64,000 nt of DNA, taken from assembly GCA_965230375.1 (NCBI GenBank), contig CBDDKU010000016.1, positions 1 through 64,000 on the forward strand, given 5' to 3'. The position numbers and the translations under genes were made by a program. This stretch comes from CBDDKU01 sp965230375 (lineage in GTDB: Bacteria > Bacteroidota > Bacteroidia > Flavobacteriales_D > Cryomorphaceae). The notes below the pieces were generated by a model, which searched no databases, had not been told where the DNA came from, and saw nothing but the letters and a program-made list of their open reading frames with translations. This document shows, one piece after another, positions 1-8,309 of the stretch; the stretch's first letter is position 1; each line of letters begins with the position of its first letter.

Positions 1-4
1 TCTA

Positions 5-1798
5 ATGGCTGACAAAAATCAGAAGTCGAAGCGAATAAGCAAAGCATCTTTCAAAAAAGCGATGCGCATTTTTGCCTACATCAAACCTTATTCAGGCACG
101 TTCTCCATTGGTTTTGTTTTTCTCATCTTGAGTAGCCTAACGGGTCTACTGTTCCCTTACTTTCTGGGCCAGCTAATTGGTCACGACCCGACCAATCCAG
201 ATGCCGACCTGGGCATCGTTTTCGAATCGCTGAATCAGATCATTATTGCACTCTTCGTCGTCTTCGGAACACAGGCCCTTTTCTCTTTCTTTCGCATCGT
301 CTTGTTTACCCGTGTTACCGAATCTACGCTCTACGACATCAGAACAAAAGCGTTCGGAAAGCTCGTTATGTCTCCGCTGCAGTTCTTTAACGAGCAAAAA
401 ATAGGAGAGCTTACGAGCCGTATTGCCACCGATGTCAATCAACTTCAAACCACGTTCAATACCACACTTGCTGAGTTTGTCCGTCAGATTATCACCATCA
501 TTGTAGGGATCGCTGCGCTGGTTTGGCTGTCACCAAAATTGGCTTTGGTTATGCTCAGCGTTATACCTGCTGTTGCGATTTTCGCCGTATTCTTTGGGCG
601 TTTTATACGTAAGATCTCAAAGAAAACGCAAGATGCCGCGGCCAGTTCCAACAGCATTTTGGAAGAAGCTCTACAAGGAATTCAAAGTGTGAAAGCATTT
701 ACCAACGAGACCTTCGAAATAGCGCGTTACGGAAAATCGATTAGCGAAATAAAAAGACTGGCCATTAAAGGCTCGATATGGCGGGGAGTCTTTGTTTCAT
801 TCATCATTCTCTGCCTATTTGGCTCTATTGTTTTCGTGATTTGGCGTGGAGTCATACTTACCCAAGATGGCGGCTTGAGTCAGGCTTCGTTTATCTCCTT
901 TATTATGTACACCATCTTTTTGGGTGCGAGTATCGGGAGTCTTCCAGATTTGTACTCAGGCATTCAGAAGGCTATTGGAGCGACCGAGAATCTGATGGAG
1001 ATTATCGATCAGGAAGTAGAAGATATACAAGATCCATCATCGGCACCGAAGAGATCAGCAGGCAGAATTGCCTTCAAAAATGTGAGCTTCCACTATCCTT
1101 CGCGTCCAGACATGAAGGTGTTGGATGGAGTTGACTTTGACGTGGCTCCAGGGAATCAGCTTGCGATTGTTGGTTCTTCCGGAGCGGGAAAGTCGACTAT
1201 CGCTTCTCTCCTACTTCGATTCTATAATCCTACGAACGGAACGATTCTCCTCGATGATCAACCCGCCGCCGAATTTGATCTGAATGCCTACCGGAGCCAA
1301 TTTGCCATTGTGCCGCAAGAGGTCATTCTCTTTAATGGAACCATCGAAGAAAATATCGCCTACGGAAATCCGGATGCTCCGAAAGAAGCGATTAGAGATG
1401 CAGCAGCTAAAGCAAACGCACTGGATTTTATCGAGTCCTTCCCAGAAGGCTTTGAAACGCTTGTGGGGGAACGTGGCGTGCAATTGAGCGGTGGTCAGCG
1501 CCAGCGAATTGCCATAGCTCGAGCAGTTCTTAAAGACCCGGCCATTCTCATTCTCGATGAAGCCACTTCTTCTCTTGACTCAGAATCAGAGCAATTGGTG
1601 CAATCGGCCCTTCAAAAGTTGATGGCCAATAGAACAAGTGTGGTAATCGCCCACAGATTGAGCACCATCCGAAAGGCAGACAAGATTATCGTTCTGGAGA
1701 ATGGGAAGATTGCGGAAGAAGGACTTCATGAAGATTTGGCGCTCAACGGTGAAGGAATCTATAAGAAGCTCCTGACAATGCAGGATCTCAGCGCTTAA
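5..1798 (+). CDS. ABC exporter, fused permease and ATPase (MsbA/lipid-A exporter-like)
   Basis: This is a half-transporter of 597 residues that should work as a homodimer in the inner membrane and export a lipid or other hydrophobic substrate. The N-terminal half (about residues 25-325) holds six hydrophobic segments typical of the type IV ABC exporter fold. The C-terminal half is the ATPase: Walker A GSSGAGKST at 390-398, the signature LSGGQRQR from residue 494, Walker B ILILDE at 514-519, and a switch histidine in VIAHRLST. The length is normal for MsbA-type proteins. The start codon lies four bases into the window, so its promoter is not visible. It converges with rsmG, overlapping by four bases. 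The substrate cannot be told from the sequence; the family also includes drug and peptide exporters. Confidence 0.93.
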   Translation: MADKNQKSKRISKASFKKAMRIFAYIKPYSGTFSIGFVFLILSSLTGLLFPYFLGQLIGHDPTNPDADLGIVFESLNQIIIALFVVFGTQALFSFFRIVLFTRVTESTLYDIRTKAFGKLVMSPLQFFNEQKIGELTSRIATDVNQLQTTFNTTLAEFVRQIITIIVGIAALVWLSPKLALVMLSVIPAVAIFAVFFGRFIRKISKKTQDAAASSNSILEEALQGIQSVKAFTNETFEIARYGKSISEIKRLAIKGSIWRGVFVSFIILCLFGSIVFVIWRGVILTQDGGLSQASFISFIMYTIFLGASIGSLPDLYSGIQKAIGATENLMEIIDQEVEDIQDPSSAPKRSAGRIAFKNVSFHYPSRPDMKVLDGVDFDVAPGNQLAIVGSSGAGKSTIASLLLRFYNPTNGTILLDDQPAAEFDLNAYRSQFAIVPQEVILFNGTIEENIAYGNPDAPKEAIRDAAAKANALDFIESFPEGFETLVGERGVQLSGGQRQRIAIARAVLKDPAILILDEATSSLDSESEQLVQSALQKLMANRTSVVIAHRLSTIRKADKIIVLENGKIAEEGLHEDLALNGEGIYKKLLTMQDLSA

Positions 1799-2415
1799 GT
1801 GTACTGCGCGAAAACCACCTTCTTGGTCTCAAAAAATGGATCGTCGAATTTAGACTGTAGACCAAACTCTACCACCGGGTATTTTGAAATAGCGTCGATC
1901 TCTTCAGTTAAGTCACCGCCTTTCAAACAGTAAATGCCCGGGGTTTTGAACTTCCCTCGTACACACCAATCGGTGAGCACTTCGAGCTTAGCTACAGCCC
2001 GAGTCACGGCCATTTGAAACTGACCAGATACTTCTTCTGCTCTAGCCTTGCGCGCGGTCACATTTTTAAGATCGAGAGCCGCAACTACTTCTTCGACCAC
2101 CTTTATTTTTTTGCCTATTGAGTCGACAAGTAGAAAGGGTGTATCGGGAAACATGATGGCCAAGGGAATACCAGGAAATCCACCACCTGTGCCGATATCG
2201 ATGACAGGAATATCATTCTTCGGCTTCCAGTAGAAAGAAATGGCAAGTGAGTGCAGAACGTGCCGCGCAAAAAATCCATCCATGTCTTTGCGGCTAATCA
2301 CATTGATCTTAGCGTTCCACTCTTCATACAGAGGCTTAAGCGCTGAGAGCGTTTCAAGCTTCGACTCTGAAATGTCGGGGAAGTACTTTTTGATGGTTTC
2401 GGCACCTTCAACCAC
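1795..2415 (-). CDS. rsmG: 16S rRNA (guanine-527 N7) methyltransferase RsmG
   Basis: RsmG methylates N7 of G527 in 16S rRNA using S-adenosylmethionine. The 206-residue length fits the family. The SAM-binding motif DIGTGGGFPG is at residues 73-82, followed by the acidic strand end LLVDSIGKK near 95-103 and the conserved TRAVAKL segment near 138. The start is a GTG whose first base is the last base of the TAG stop of the upstream sigma-factor gene, so translational coupling is likely. It is the third gene of a minus-strand run (glycosyltransferase, sigma factor, rsmG). Its 3' end overlaps the end of the convergent ABC exporter gene by four bases. Confidence 0.93.
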   Translation of the reverse strand: MVEGAETIKKYFPDISESKLETLSALKPLYEEWNAKINVISRKDMDGFFARHVLHSLAISFYWKPKNDIPVIDIGTGGGFPGIPLAIMFPDTPFLLVDSIGKKIKVVEEVVAALDLKNVTARKARAEEVSGQFQMAVTRAVAKLEVLTDWCVRGKFKTPGIYCLKGGDLTEEIDAISKYPVVEFGLQSKFDDPFFETKKVVFAQYT

Positions 2416-3029
2416 TAGATGGTCTCTTTCGTGTGTTTCATCAAATTTGCGAGGAAATCTCTAGCCCTGAAGAGCTGAGCTTTTACCGTACCTAGGGGCA
2501 AGTCTAGTTCCTGGGCTATCTCTTCGTAAGAATATTCCTTAAAGTATCGAAGGATGACAAGCTCTTTGTAGCGAGGCTTTAGCTTATCGACTACTTCGCG
2601 CATGGCTTTCACCTTCTGAAGTCTGATAAGCTCTTCTTCCGGATCTCTTCCATCCGACTCAATGTCGAAGGTCATGGACTCGCCTTCTTCATTCTTCATA
2701 CCCGTGTCAATCGACATGGTGCGCTTTTTCTTCTCCTTTCGGATAAAATCGATACAGTTATTCGAAGCTATTTTAAACATCCATGTACTGAATGCGTAGT
2801 TTGGCGAATATTGCTTCAATCTGTTGAAAGCTTTACCAAACGCTTCAATGGTCAAGTCTTCGGCGTCATCGGAATTATTAACCATTTTCAAGAGCATATA
2901 ATAAATACTCTCTCGGTAACGTTCCATCAATTCGGCGTAAGCGCTCTGATCACTCTCATCTACGGCTCTCCTTACCAGCTTGTAGTCATACTGGGCCTTG
3001 GCTGATAATTTTGAGACTAATTCTTCCAT
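2415..3029 (-). CDS. RNA polymerase sigma factor, ECF type
   Basis: This 204-residue protein has the two-domain layout of group 4 (ECF) sigma factors. Sigma region 2 lies at about residues 35-100, with the DAEDLTIEAFGKAF helix and the FSTWMFKIASNNCID segment that melts and reads the -10 region. Sigma region 4 lies at about 140-195, with the helix-turn-helix YEEIAQELDLPLGTVKAQLF. An acidic linker joins them. No anti-sigma gene is next to it: the neighbours are a glycosyltransferase upstream (13-base overlap) and rsmG downstream (one-base overlap). Such orphan ECF factors are common in Bacteroidota; the signal it answers to cannot be read here. Confidence 0.92.
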   Translation of the reverse strand: MEELVSKLSAKAQYDYKLVRRAVDESDQSAYAELMERYRESIYYMLLKMVNNSDDAEDLTIEAFGKAFNRLKQYSPNYAFSTWMFKIASNNCIDFIRKEKKKRTMSIDTGMKNEEGESMTFDIESDGRDPEEELIRLQKVKAMREVVDKLKPRYKELVILRYFKEYSYEEIAQELDLPLGTVKAQLFRARDFLANLMKHTKETI

Positions 3030-4147
3030 GAAGTTTGTTTTCTAAATGCGTTCGCTATATATAAGCATCCATTAATCGCTATTCCTAACACTTCCAAGAA
3101 AAGCATCAAGGGGATGAGTTTTTTCTCCCCGAGCCACTTCGAAGCTCGGATAAAAATAGTCAATTGAATCAACAACCTTAACCCCAAAAGTACCCCGACA
3201 ATCAGCAATGAACTGTGGAAAACCAATAAGACGACAGTTGCAGCGTAAAATAAAATGAGACTAGACGGATAAGCCGCCAAAAGAAACTTGTGGAGAAACC
3301 GATAGTACCCACTGGTAGTCAGATGTCTGCGCTTCTGCGAGAAGTATTCCTTCCAAGAAGATTTAGGAATGGAGTAGACCCAGGACTCAGGTTCTACTGA
3401 AATATCCGTATTGTTTTTTCTTCCTACTTGATTAACAAAAAGATCATCATCGCCAGATCGAATGCTGTAATGACTGCGAAATCCACCAACAGAAAAAAAC
3501 AAGGACTTGGTATAGGATAGGTTTCTTCCAACTCCCATGTACGGAATTCCAGCCAGAGCAAAGCTCAGATATTGAAGCGCAATGTGAAAAGTCTCGAAAC
3601 GGATGAACGCATTCAAAAAACCCTTCTCCCTTTTGTAAGGACTATAGCCCAACACCAATCCATTTTTCGATGCGTTACCTGTGATTGTTTTGAGCCACTT
3701 TTTCGAATTCGGCCTGCAATCGGCATCAATGAAGACCAATCTCTCATGCGACGCTGCCTTCACTCCAAGGGTAATGGCCATTTTTTTGCTTCCATGAAAA
3801 TGATCAATCTCTGGACTTCGGGTCCACTTAAAGTTTGGCAATTGCTCGGCATATGCCTTAAGCAAATCGGGCGTTTCATCCCAAGAGCAATCATCCACAA
3901 CAACTATTTCGAAGTGTTTGTAATCTTGCTCTTGAAGAATGGGAATAAGGGTGGAAAGGTTTTCAAACTCGTTGCGCGCAGCAATGATTACAGTTACCGG
4001 TTCCTGTTCTTGCCTTACCTTCTGGGGGTGGAAAAAAGCTAAACGAGCCAAAATTCCCAATTGAAATAATAGCTGAAACATGCCTGAGATTAGGGCAATT
4101 GCCAGCAAAATTTGCAGGATATCTTCGGTGGATAGATTTACTTCCAT
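3017..4147 (-). CDS. Membrane glycosyltransferase, family 2
   Basis: This is an inner-membrane glycosyltransferase with the active domain in the cytoplasm. One hydrophobic segment lies near the N-terminus (about residues 8-32). The GT-A domain follows with VTVIIAARNE, VVVDDCSWDETPDLL and the metal-binding FIDADCRP motif. A QKRRHLT element resembles the (Q/R)XXRW acceptor-side motif of processive family 2 enzymes. Two or three hydrophobic helices close the C-terminus. I prefer the ATG at 4147 over the TTG two codons upstream. The gene overlaps the sigma-factor gene by 13 bases and diverges from tgt. The sugar and acceptor are unknown; polysaccharide or glycolipid synthesis is likely. Confidence 0.88.
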   Translation of the reverse strand: MEVNLSTEDILQILLAIALISGMFQLLFQLGILARLAFFHPQKVRQEQEPVTVIIAARNEFENLSTLIPILQEQDYKHFEIVVVDDCSWDETPDLLKAYAEQLPNFKWTRSPEIDHFHGSKKMAITLGVKAASHERLVFIDADCRPNSKKWLKTITGNASKNGLVLGYSPYKREKGFLNAFIRFETFHIALQYLSFALAGIPYMGVGRNLSYTKSLFFSVGGFRSHYSIRSGDDDLFVNQVGRKNNTDISVEPESWVYSIPKSSWKEYFSQKRRHLTTSGYYRFLHKFLLAAYPSSLILFYAATVVLLVFHSSLLIVGVLLGLRLLIQLTIFIRASKWLGEKKLIPLMLFLEVLGIAINGCLYIANAFRKQTSWKN

Positions 4148-4193
4148 AATCAAGCGCTAAAGTACCATATGCTGGCGCTATTATTATTACGCT

Positions 4194-4201
4194 TATCTTT
4201 G
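4194..4201 (+). promoter_or_regulatory. Predicted -7 promoter box for tgt
   Basis: TATCTTTG matches the Bacteroidota -7 consensus TAnnTTTG. It lies 38 bases before the tgt start. A weak CTGG about 19 bases upstream could serve as the -33 element. Confidence 0.55.
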
Positions 4202-4239
4202 CCAGCCCTTTATTTTTTCAACATAGTTAGCAACAAGTA

Positions 4240-5370
4240 TTGGACTTTTCATTAGAAGCAACGGATCCGAAATCAAATGCCCGAGCAGGGGTAATTTCGA
4301 CTGATCACGGCCAGATTGAGACACCTATTTTTATGCCCGTAGGTACAGCTGCTGCTGTGAAAGGGGTGCATATGCATGAATTGAGCGAAGACATCAAAGC
4401 GCAAATCATCCTAGGAAATACGTACCACCTTTATTTAAGACCAGATGTGGAGACGATCCACGCTGCGGGTGGGCTTCACAAGTTTAATGGCTGGGACAAG
4501 CCCATGCTTACAGATAGCGGTGGATACCAAGTGTACAGCCTTGCTGACAACCGCAAAATTTCAGAAAGTGGAGTGAGCTTCAAATCTCATATCGATGGGG
4601 CAAAGCACTTTTTCACACCCGAGCGCGCTATAGATATCCAACGGACAATTGGAGCGGACATCATCATGGCTTTTGATGAGTGTACACCCTACCCTTGCGA
4701 TTACGACTATGCAGAAGACAGCATGCACAGAACTCATCGCTGGCTTAAGCGGTGCTGCGACCGATTTGATAGCACTCCTGATTTGTACGGTTATCAGCAA
4801 ACCTTCTTCCCGATTGTGCAAGGAAGTGTTTACCCTGACTTGCGAAAAAAATCAGCTGAATTTATCGCTTCAACCAACCGAGAAGGAAACGCCATTGGTG
4901 GTCTCTCAGTTGGAGAGCCTGCTGAAGAGATGTACGCCATGACCGATGTGGTGTGCGAGATATTGCCAAAGGATAAACCGCGATATTTGATGGGAGTAGG
5001 AACACCAGTGAACCTTCTTGAGAATATCGCTCTTGGTATCGATATGTTCGACTGTGTGATGCCAACCCGAAACGCTCGAAATGGAATGCTATTTACAAGC
5101 GAGGGGATCATCAACATTAAGAACAAGAAGTGGAAGGATGATTTCTCACCGATTGATCCCAATGGTACGAGTTTTGTTGACCAGGCTTATTCAAAAGCTT
5201 ATCTACGGCATTTGATTTCGAGTAAGGAAATATTGGGTTCACAAATTGCGAGCATTCACAATTTAGCGTTCTATTTGTGGTTAATGGGTGAAGCCCGAAA
5301 GCACATAATTGCCGGCGATTTTGCATCTTGGAAAAATCAAATGGTCGCCAAGCTGGATCAGCGGTTGTAA
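4240..5370 (+). CDS. tgt: tRNA-guanine transglycosylase (queuine/preQ1)
   Basis: Tgt exchanges guanine-34 of tRNAs with GUN anticodons for a queuosine precursor. At 376 residues it has normal bacterial length. The general-base aspartate is D92 in DSGGYQ and the nucleophile is D271 in MFDCVMPTR. The start is a TTG; no ATG lies in a better position. The odd point is the structural zinc site: the usual CxCxxC after 'DP' is replaced here by DPNGTSFVDQ (residues 307-316), with no cysteine, although the later histidine in SIHNLAFYL is kept. The next gene starts inside its stop codon. QueA, QueD and FolE homologues lie further right in the window, so the pathway is present. Confidence 0.95.
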   Translation: MDFSLEATDPKSNARAGVISTDHGQIETPIFMPVGTAAAVKGVHMHELSEDIKAQIILGNTYHLYLRPDVETIHAAGGLHKFNGWDKPMLTDSGGYQVYSLADNRKISESGVSFKSHIDGAKHFFTPERAIDIQRTIGADIIMAFDECTPYPCDYDYAEDSMHRTHRWLKRCCDRFDSTPDLYGYQQTFFPIVQGSVYPDLRKKSAEFIASTNREGNAIGGLSVGEPAEEMYAMTDVVCEILPKDKPRYLMGVGTPVNLLENIALGIDMFDCVMPTRNARNGMLFTSEGIINIKNKKWKDDFSPIDPNGTSFVDQAYSKAYLRHLISSKEILGSQIASIHNLAFYLWLMGEARKHIIAGDFASWKNQMVAKLDQRL

Positions 5371-6449
5371 TGAAAAAACTCGATCTGTACATCATCAAGA
5401 AGTTTCTCGGAACTTTTTTCTTCATACTGGCAGTGATCATGTCAATTGCCATCGTATTTGATGTATCAGAAAAGCTCGAGAAACTATTGAAAAACGAAGC
5501 TCCGTTCGACCAGATTATCTTTAAATACTATTTCAACTTCGTGCTGTACTACGGCAATTTGTTCAGCTCTTTGCTCATCTTTTTGGCCGTTTTACTCTTC
5601 ACCAGTCAAATGGCGCAACGCACGGAAATAGTGGCTATCCTAGCCGGTGGCGTCTCGTTCAAGCGCTTTCTTTACCCCTACTTTATCGCTTCCAGCATAC
5701 TCGTAGCCATATCCCTATTTTTCACACATTACCAGCTGCCGCTGGCCAATAAGAATAGGCTTGAATTTGAGAATGAATTCATAAAAAAACGCTACCGGAT
5801 AAAAGACAAGAATCTCCATCGGCAGATTGATGATGGAACTATCGCCTATTTTCAGTCGTTCAGCGCCGACAGCTACTATGGCTCGAAGTTCTCCTTGGAA
5901 AAATGGAATGACAATGGTGAGTTGACCTATAAGCTTCTTGCAGAAAGGGCACGATACGACTCTTTGAACGGAAAGTGGGAAATCATCAACTATTACATAC
6001 GCGAAATTGATGGGGAAAAAGAGAATCTCACTCGAGGCTCCAAGTTTGACACGATACTTCCATTAAAACCAACCGACTTCGGCCAACGTCTGAATGTGGC
6101 GTCTTCCATGCCGACTGGAGAGCTCAACGAGTTTATTGAAGAAGAGCGGAAGAAAGGATCTGACAAAACCATTCACTTCGAGATTGAAAAGCACCAGCGC
6201 ACATCTTATCCAATCGCTACTTACATTTTGACCATCATCGGCGTTTCGATCGCCAGCCGTAAGAGCAGAGGTGGAATAGGTGCTCACCTCGCATTCGGTG
6301 TGCTCATTGCCGTCTCGTATATCTTTGCGATGAAGGTCACCACGGTGGCAGCAACAAACGCAGGCTTGGACCCTCTTCTAGCTGTGTGGTTGCCCAATGC
6401 GGCCTACGCCATCTTAGGAATCTATCTTTACACCAAAGCCCAGAAGTAA
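5370..6449 (+). CDS. LptF/LptG family permease (YjgP/YjgQ)
   Basis: LptF and LptG are the membrane parts of the ABC machine that pulls lipopolysaccharide from the inner membrane toward the outer membrane. The 359-residue protein shows the family layout: three hydrophobic helices in the first 120 residues (starting MKKLDLYIIKKFLGTF), a large periplasmic domain at about 125-270, and three more helices at the end. The motif FTSQMAQRTEIVAILAGGVS matches the cytoplasmic coupling region seen in the family. The ATG overlaps the tgt stop codon by one base (TAATG), so I reject an in-frame ATG 42 bases upstream. Whether it acts as LptF or LptG cannot be settled here. Confidence 0.88.
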   Translation: MKKLDLYIIKKFLGTFFFILAVIMSIAIVFDVSEKLEKLLKNEAPFDQIIFKYYFNFVLYYGNLFSSLLIFLAVLLFTSQMAQRTEIVAILAGGVSFKRFLYPYFIASSILVAISLFFTHYQLPLANKNRLEFENEFIKKRYRIKDKNLHRQIDDGTIAYFQSFSADSYYGSKFSLEKWNDNGELTYKLLAERARYDSLNGKWEIINYYIREIDGEKENLTRGSKFDTILPLKPTDFGQRLNVASSMPTGELNEFIEEERKKGSDKTIHFEIEKHQRTSYPIATYILTIIGVSIASRKSRGGIGAHLAFGVLIAVSYIFAMKVTTVAATNAGLDPLLAVWLPNAAYAILGIYLYTKAQK

Positions 6450-6454
6450 GCAGC

Positions 6455-7273
6455 CTATAGCTGGAAAATTTTAAGTTCACTTCTATTGTGAATATCAATT
6501 TGAGCAGCGCTTGGCTCCGATTCAAATATTCCAAATACAGCCGATCCACTGCCCGTCATAGAAGCATAGGATGCGCCGGCAGAATATAAAGCTTCTTTGA
6601 TTGATGGAAGCTCGGGAAACTCTTGAAAAGCATAGCCTTCAAAGTCGTTTTTCATGTCTTTCTTCCAATGACTTATTGGAGCTTCAATGAGCTCTTCCAA
6701 TTCACGATCAAAAGGACTCCGCACAATATTCGAATATGCAGCAGCCGTTGAAATATGAATTTCAGAAGTGACAAGTACCAACCACTTTCCCGATAGGTCC
6801 AAGTCAATAGGCTTCATAACCTCCCCCCGACCGGTTACCAACACCGGGCTATTCGCTACAAAAAAGGGGCAATCACTTCCCAGCATTAGGGCTAACTTTT
6901 CCAAATCAACAGGTGTAAGGCGGAGATCGTACTTATCAGACAGCATCTTTAACATAAACGTGCCGTCTGCTGACCCACCACCAAGACCAGCGCCCATTGC
7001 CACATTCTTGTGGAGATACACATCTAGAAAAGGAATCTCGTGATCTTGTCGCAAGATGCTTATGGCTCGAGATATGAGATTGTCTTTTGAATCTCCTGGT
7101 ATGGGCCTACCTGAATAGAAAAATCGATCTGTATTTTGATCGTTTTCGATTACCTCAAGTGCATCGCAGTACGGAATGGGATAAAAGATACTTTCAATAT
7201 TGTGGTATCCGTTCACTCGTTTGTCTAACACCCTAAGGCCTAGGTTGATTTTGCTATTTGGAAAAACCAGCAT
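6455..7273 (-). CDS. ispE: 4-diphosphocytidyl-2-C-methyl-D-erythritol kinase
   Basis: IspE phosphorylates CDP-methylerythritol with ATP in the methylerythritol-phosphate route to isoprenoids. The 272-residue protein is a GHMP kinase: the N-terminal FPNSKINLGLRVL segment carries the substrate-side lysine, and the ATP-binding glycine-rich motif NVAMGAGLGGGSADG sits at residues 90-104. A third GHMP motif (YASMTGSGSAVFGIF) is near the C-terminus. It converges with the LptF/G-type gene with five bases between the stops and diverges from accA. Confidence 0.95.
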   Translation of the reverse strand: MLVFPNSKINLGLRVLDKRVNGYHNIESIFYPIPYCDALEVIENDQNTDRFFYSGRPIPGDSKDNLISRAISILRQDHEIPFLDVYLHKNVAMGAGLGGGSADGTFMLKMLSDKYDLRLTPVDLEKLALMLGSDCPFFVANSPVLVTGRGEVMKPIDLDLSGKWLVLVTSEIHISTAAAYSNIVRSPFDRELEELIEAPISHWKKDMKNDFEGYAFQEFPELPSIKEALYSAGASYASMTGSGSAVFGIFESEPSAAQIDIHNRSELKIFQL

Positions 7274-7327
7274 GGTGCAAAGATGCTATCTCGGGCAAAG
7301 ATTAAAAAGCCATTCTGAAATAAATCT

Positions 7328-7335
7328 TATTTTTG
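7328..7335 (+). promoter_or_regulatory. Predicted -7 promoter box for accA
   Basis: TATTTTTG fits TAnnTTTG and lies 20 bases before the accA ATG. I see no clear -33 TTTG at the expected distance. Confidence 0.45.
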
Positions 7336-7355
7336 GCGCTTAAACCTGCAGTATT

Positions 7356-8309
7356 ATGCCAGTACTATTAGAGTTTGAAGAGCCGATTGGAGAGTTGATG
7401 GAACAACTTGAAAAGGCTAAAGAAATTGCTGAGAAAAGTGAAGTTGATGTAACCAAACCCGTTAGGGATTTGGAGAAGAAGATTGCTGAAAAGCGAGCTG
7501 AAATCTACAAGAGTCTCACGCCCTGGCAGCGCGTCCAGGTTTCTCGACACCCCGAAAGACCTTATACCCTCAGCTATATAGAGCACCTGACCAAGGGGCG
7601 ATTCATCGAACTGCACGGCGATCGCACTGTAAAAGACGATAAAGCCATGGTCGGAGGTTTTGGCGACATCGATGGACAAACGTTCATGTTTATCGGACAG
7701 CAGAAAGGAGTGAACACCAAGATGAGACAGTTTAGAAACTTTGGTATGCCCAACCCTGAAGGATACCGAAAGGCCCTGCGTCTCATGAAGCTGGCTGAAA
7801 AATTTGAAAAGCCTGTCGTGACATTTATTGATACACCAGGTGCTTTTCCCGGACTTGAAGCTGAAGAGCGCGGACAAGGTGAAGCCATTGCTCGCAACCT
7901 ATACGAAATGGCTAAACTCAAAGTGCCAATCATCTGTATCATCATCGGTGAAGGAGCTTCTGGTGGAGCTTTGGGAATTGGAGTTGGTGACAAGGTGTTA
8001 ATGCTTGAAAACTCGTGGTATTCTGTAATCTCTCCAGAAAATTGCTCAACCATTCTCTGGAGAAACTGGGATCACAAAATTGAAGCCGCGGAGGCTCTCA
8101 AGCTGACATCGAAGGATATGCACAAAAACAAGCTTATTGATGGAATAGTCAGAGAGCCTGTAGGTGGAGCGCATATCGACCCAAAAGCTACATTCGAAAA
8201 CGTAAAAGCTGCTATACTGAAGAATCTTGAACTTCTTAATAAGCTTACTCCCGAAAAAAGGGTAGAAAAGAGAATTAAGAAATTCGCTTCAATGGGTGAA
8301 ACCCATTAA
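7356..8309 (+). CDS. accA: Acetyl-CoA carboxylase carboxyltransferase subunit alpha
   Basis: AccA pairs with AccD to form the carboxyltransferase that moves CO2 from biotin to acetyl-CoA, the first step of fatty-acid synthesis. The 317-residue length is standard. The N-terminal helix pair (LLEFEEPIGELMEQLEKAKE) and the oxyanion-forming GEGASGGALGIGVGD segment are characteristic, as is TFIDTPGAFPGLEAEERGQG. It is monocistronic in appearance: the next gene is convergent and begins one base after its stop. Its own -7 box lies upstream. Confidence 0.97.
   Translation: MPVLLEFEEPIGELMEQLEKAKEIAEKSEVDVTKPVRDLEKKIAEKRAEIYKSLTPWQRVQVSRHPERPYTLSYIEHLTKGRFIELHGDRTVKDDKAMVGGFGDIDGQTFMFIGQQKGVNTKMRQFRNFGMPNPEGYRKALRLMKLAEKFEKPVVTFIDTPGAFPGLEAEERGQGEAIARNLYEMAKLKVPIICIIIGEGASGGALGIGVGDKVLMLENSWYSVISPENCSTILWRNWDHKIEAAEALKLTSKDMHKNKLIDGIVREPVGGAHIDPKATFENVKAAILKNLELLNKLTPEKRVEKRIKKFASMGETH

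Noticed and set aside
778..1134. Plus-strand frame of 118 codons inside the ABC exporter
   Set aside because: Out-of-frame shadow of a conserved gene; the composition is unlike a protein.
7368..8053. Minus-strand frames of 159 and 169 codons within accA
   Set aside because: Antisense shadows of accA; no recognisable domain or promoter.
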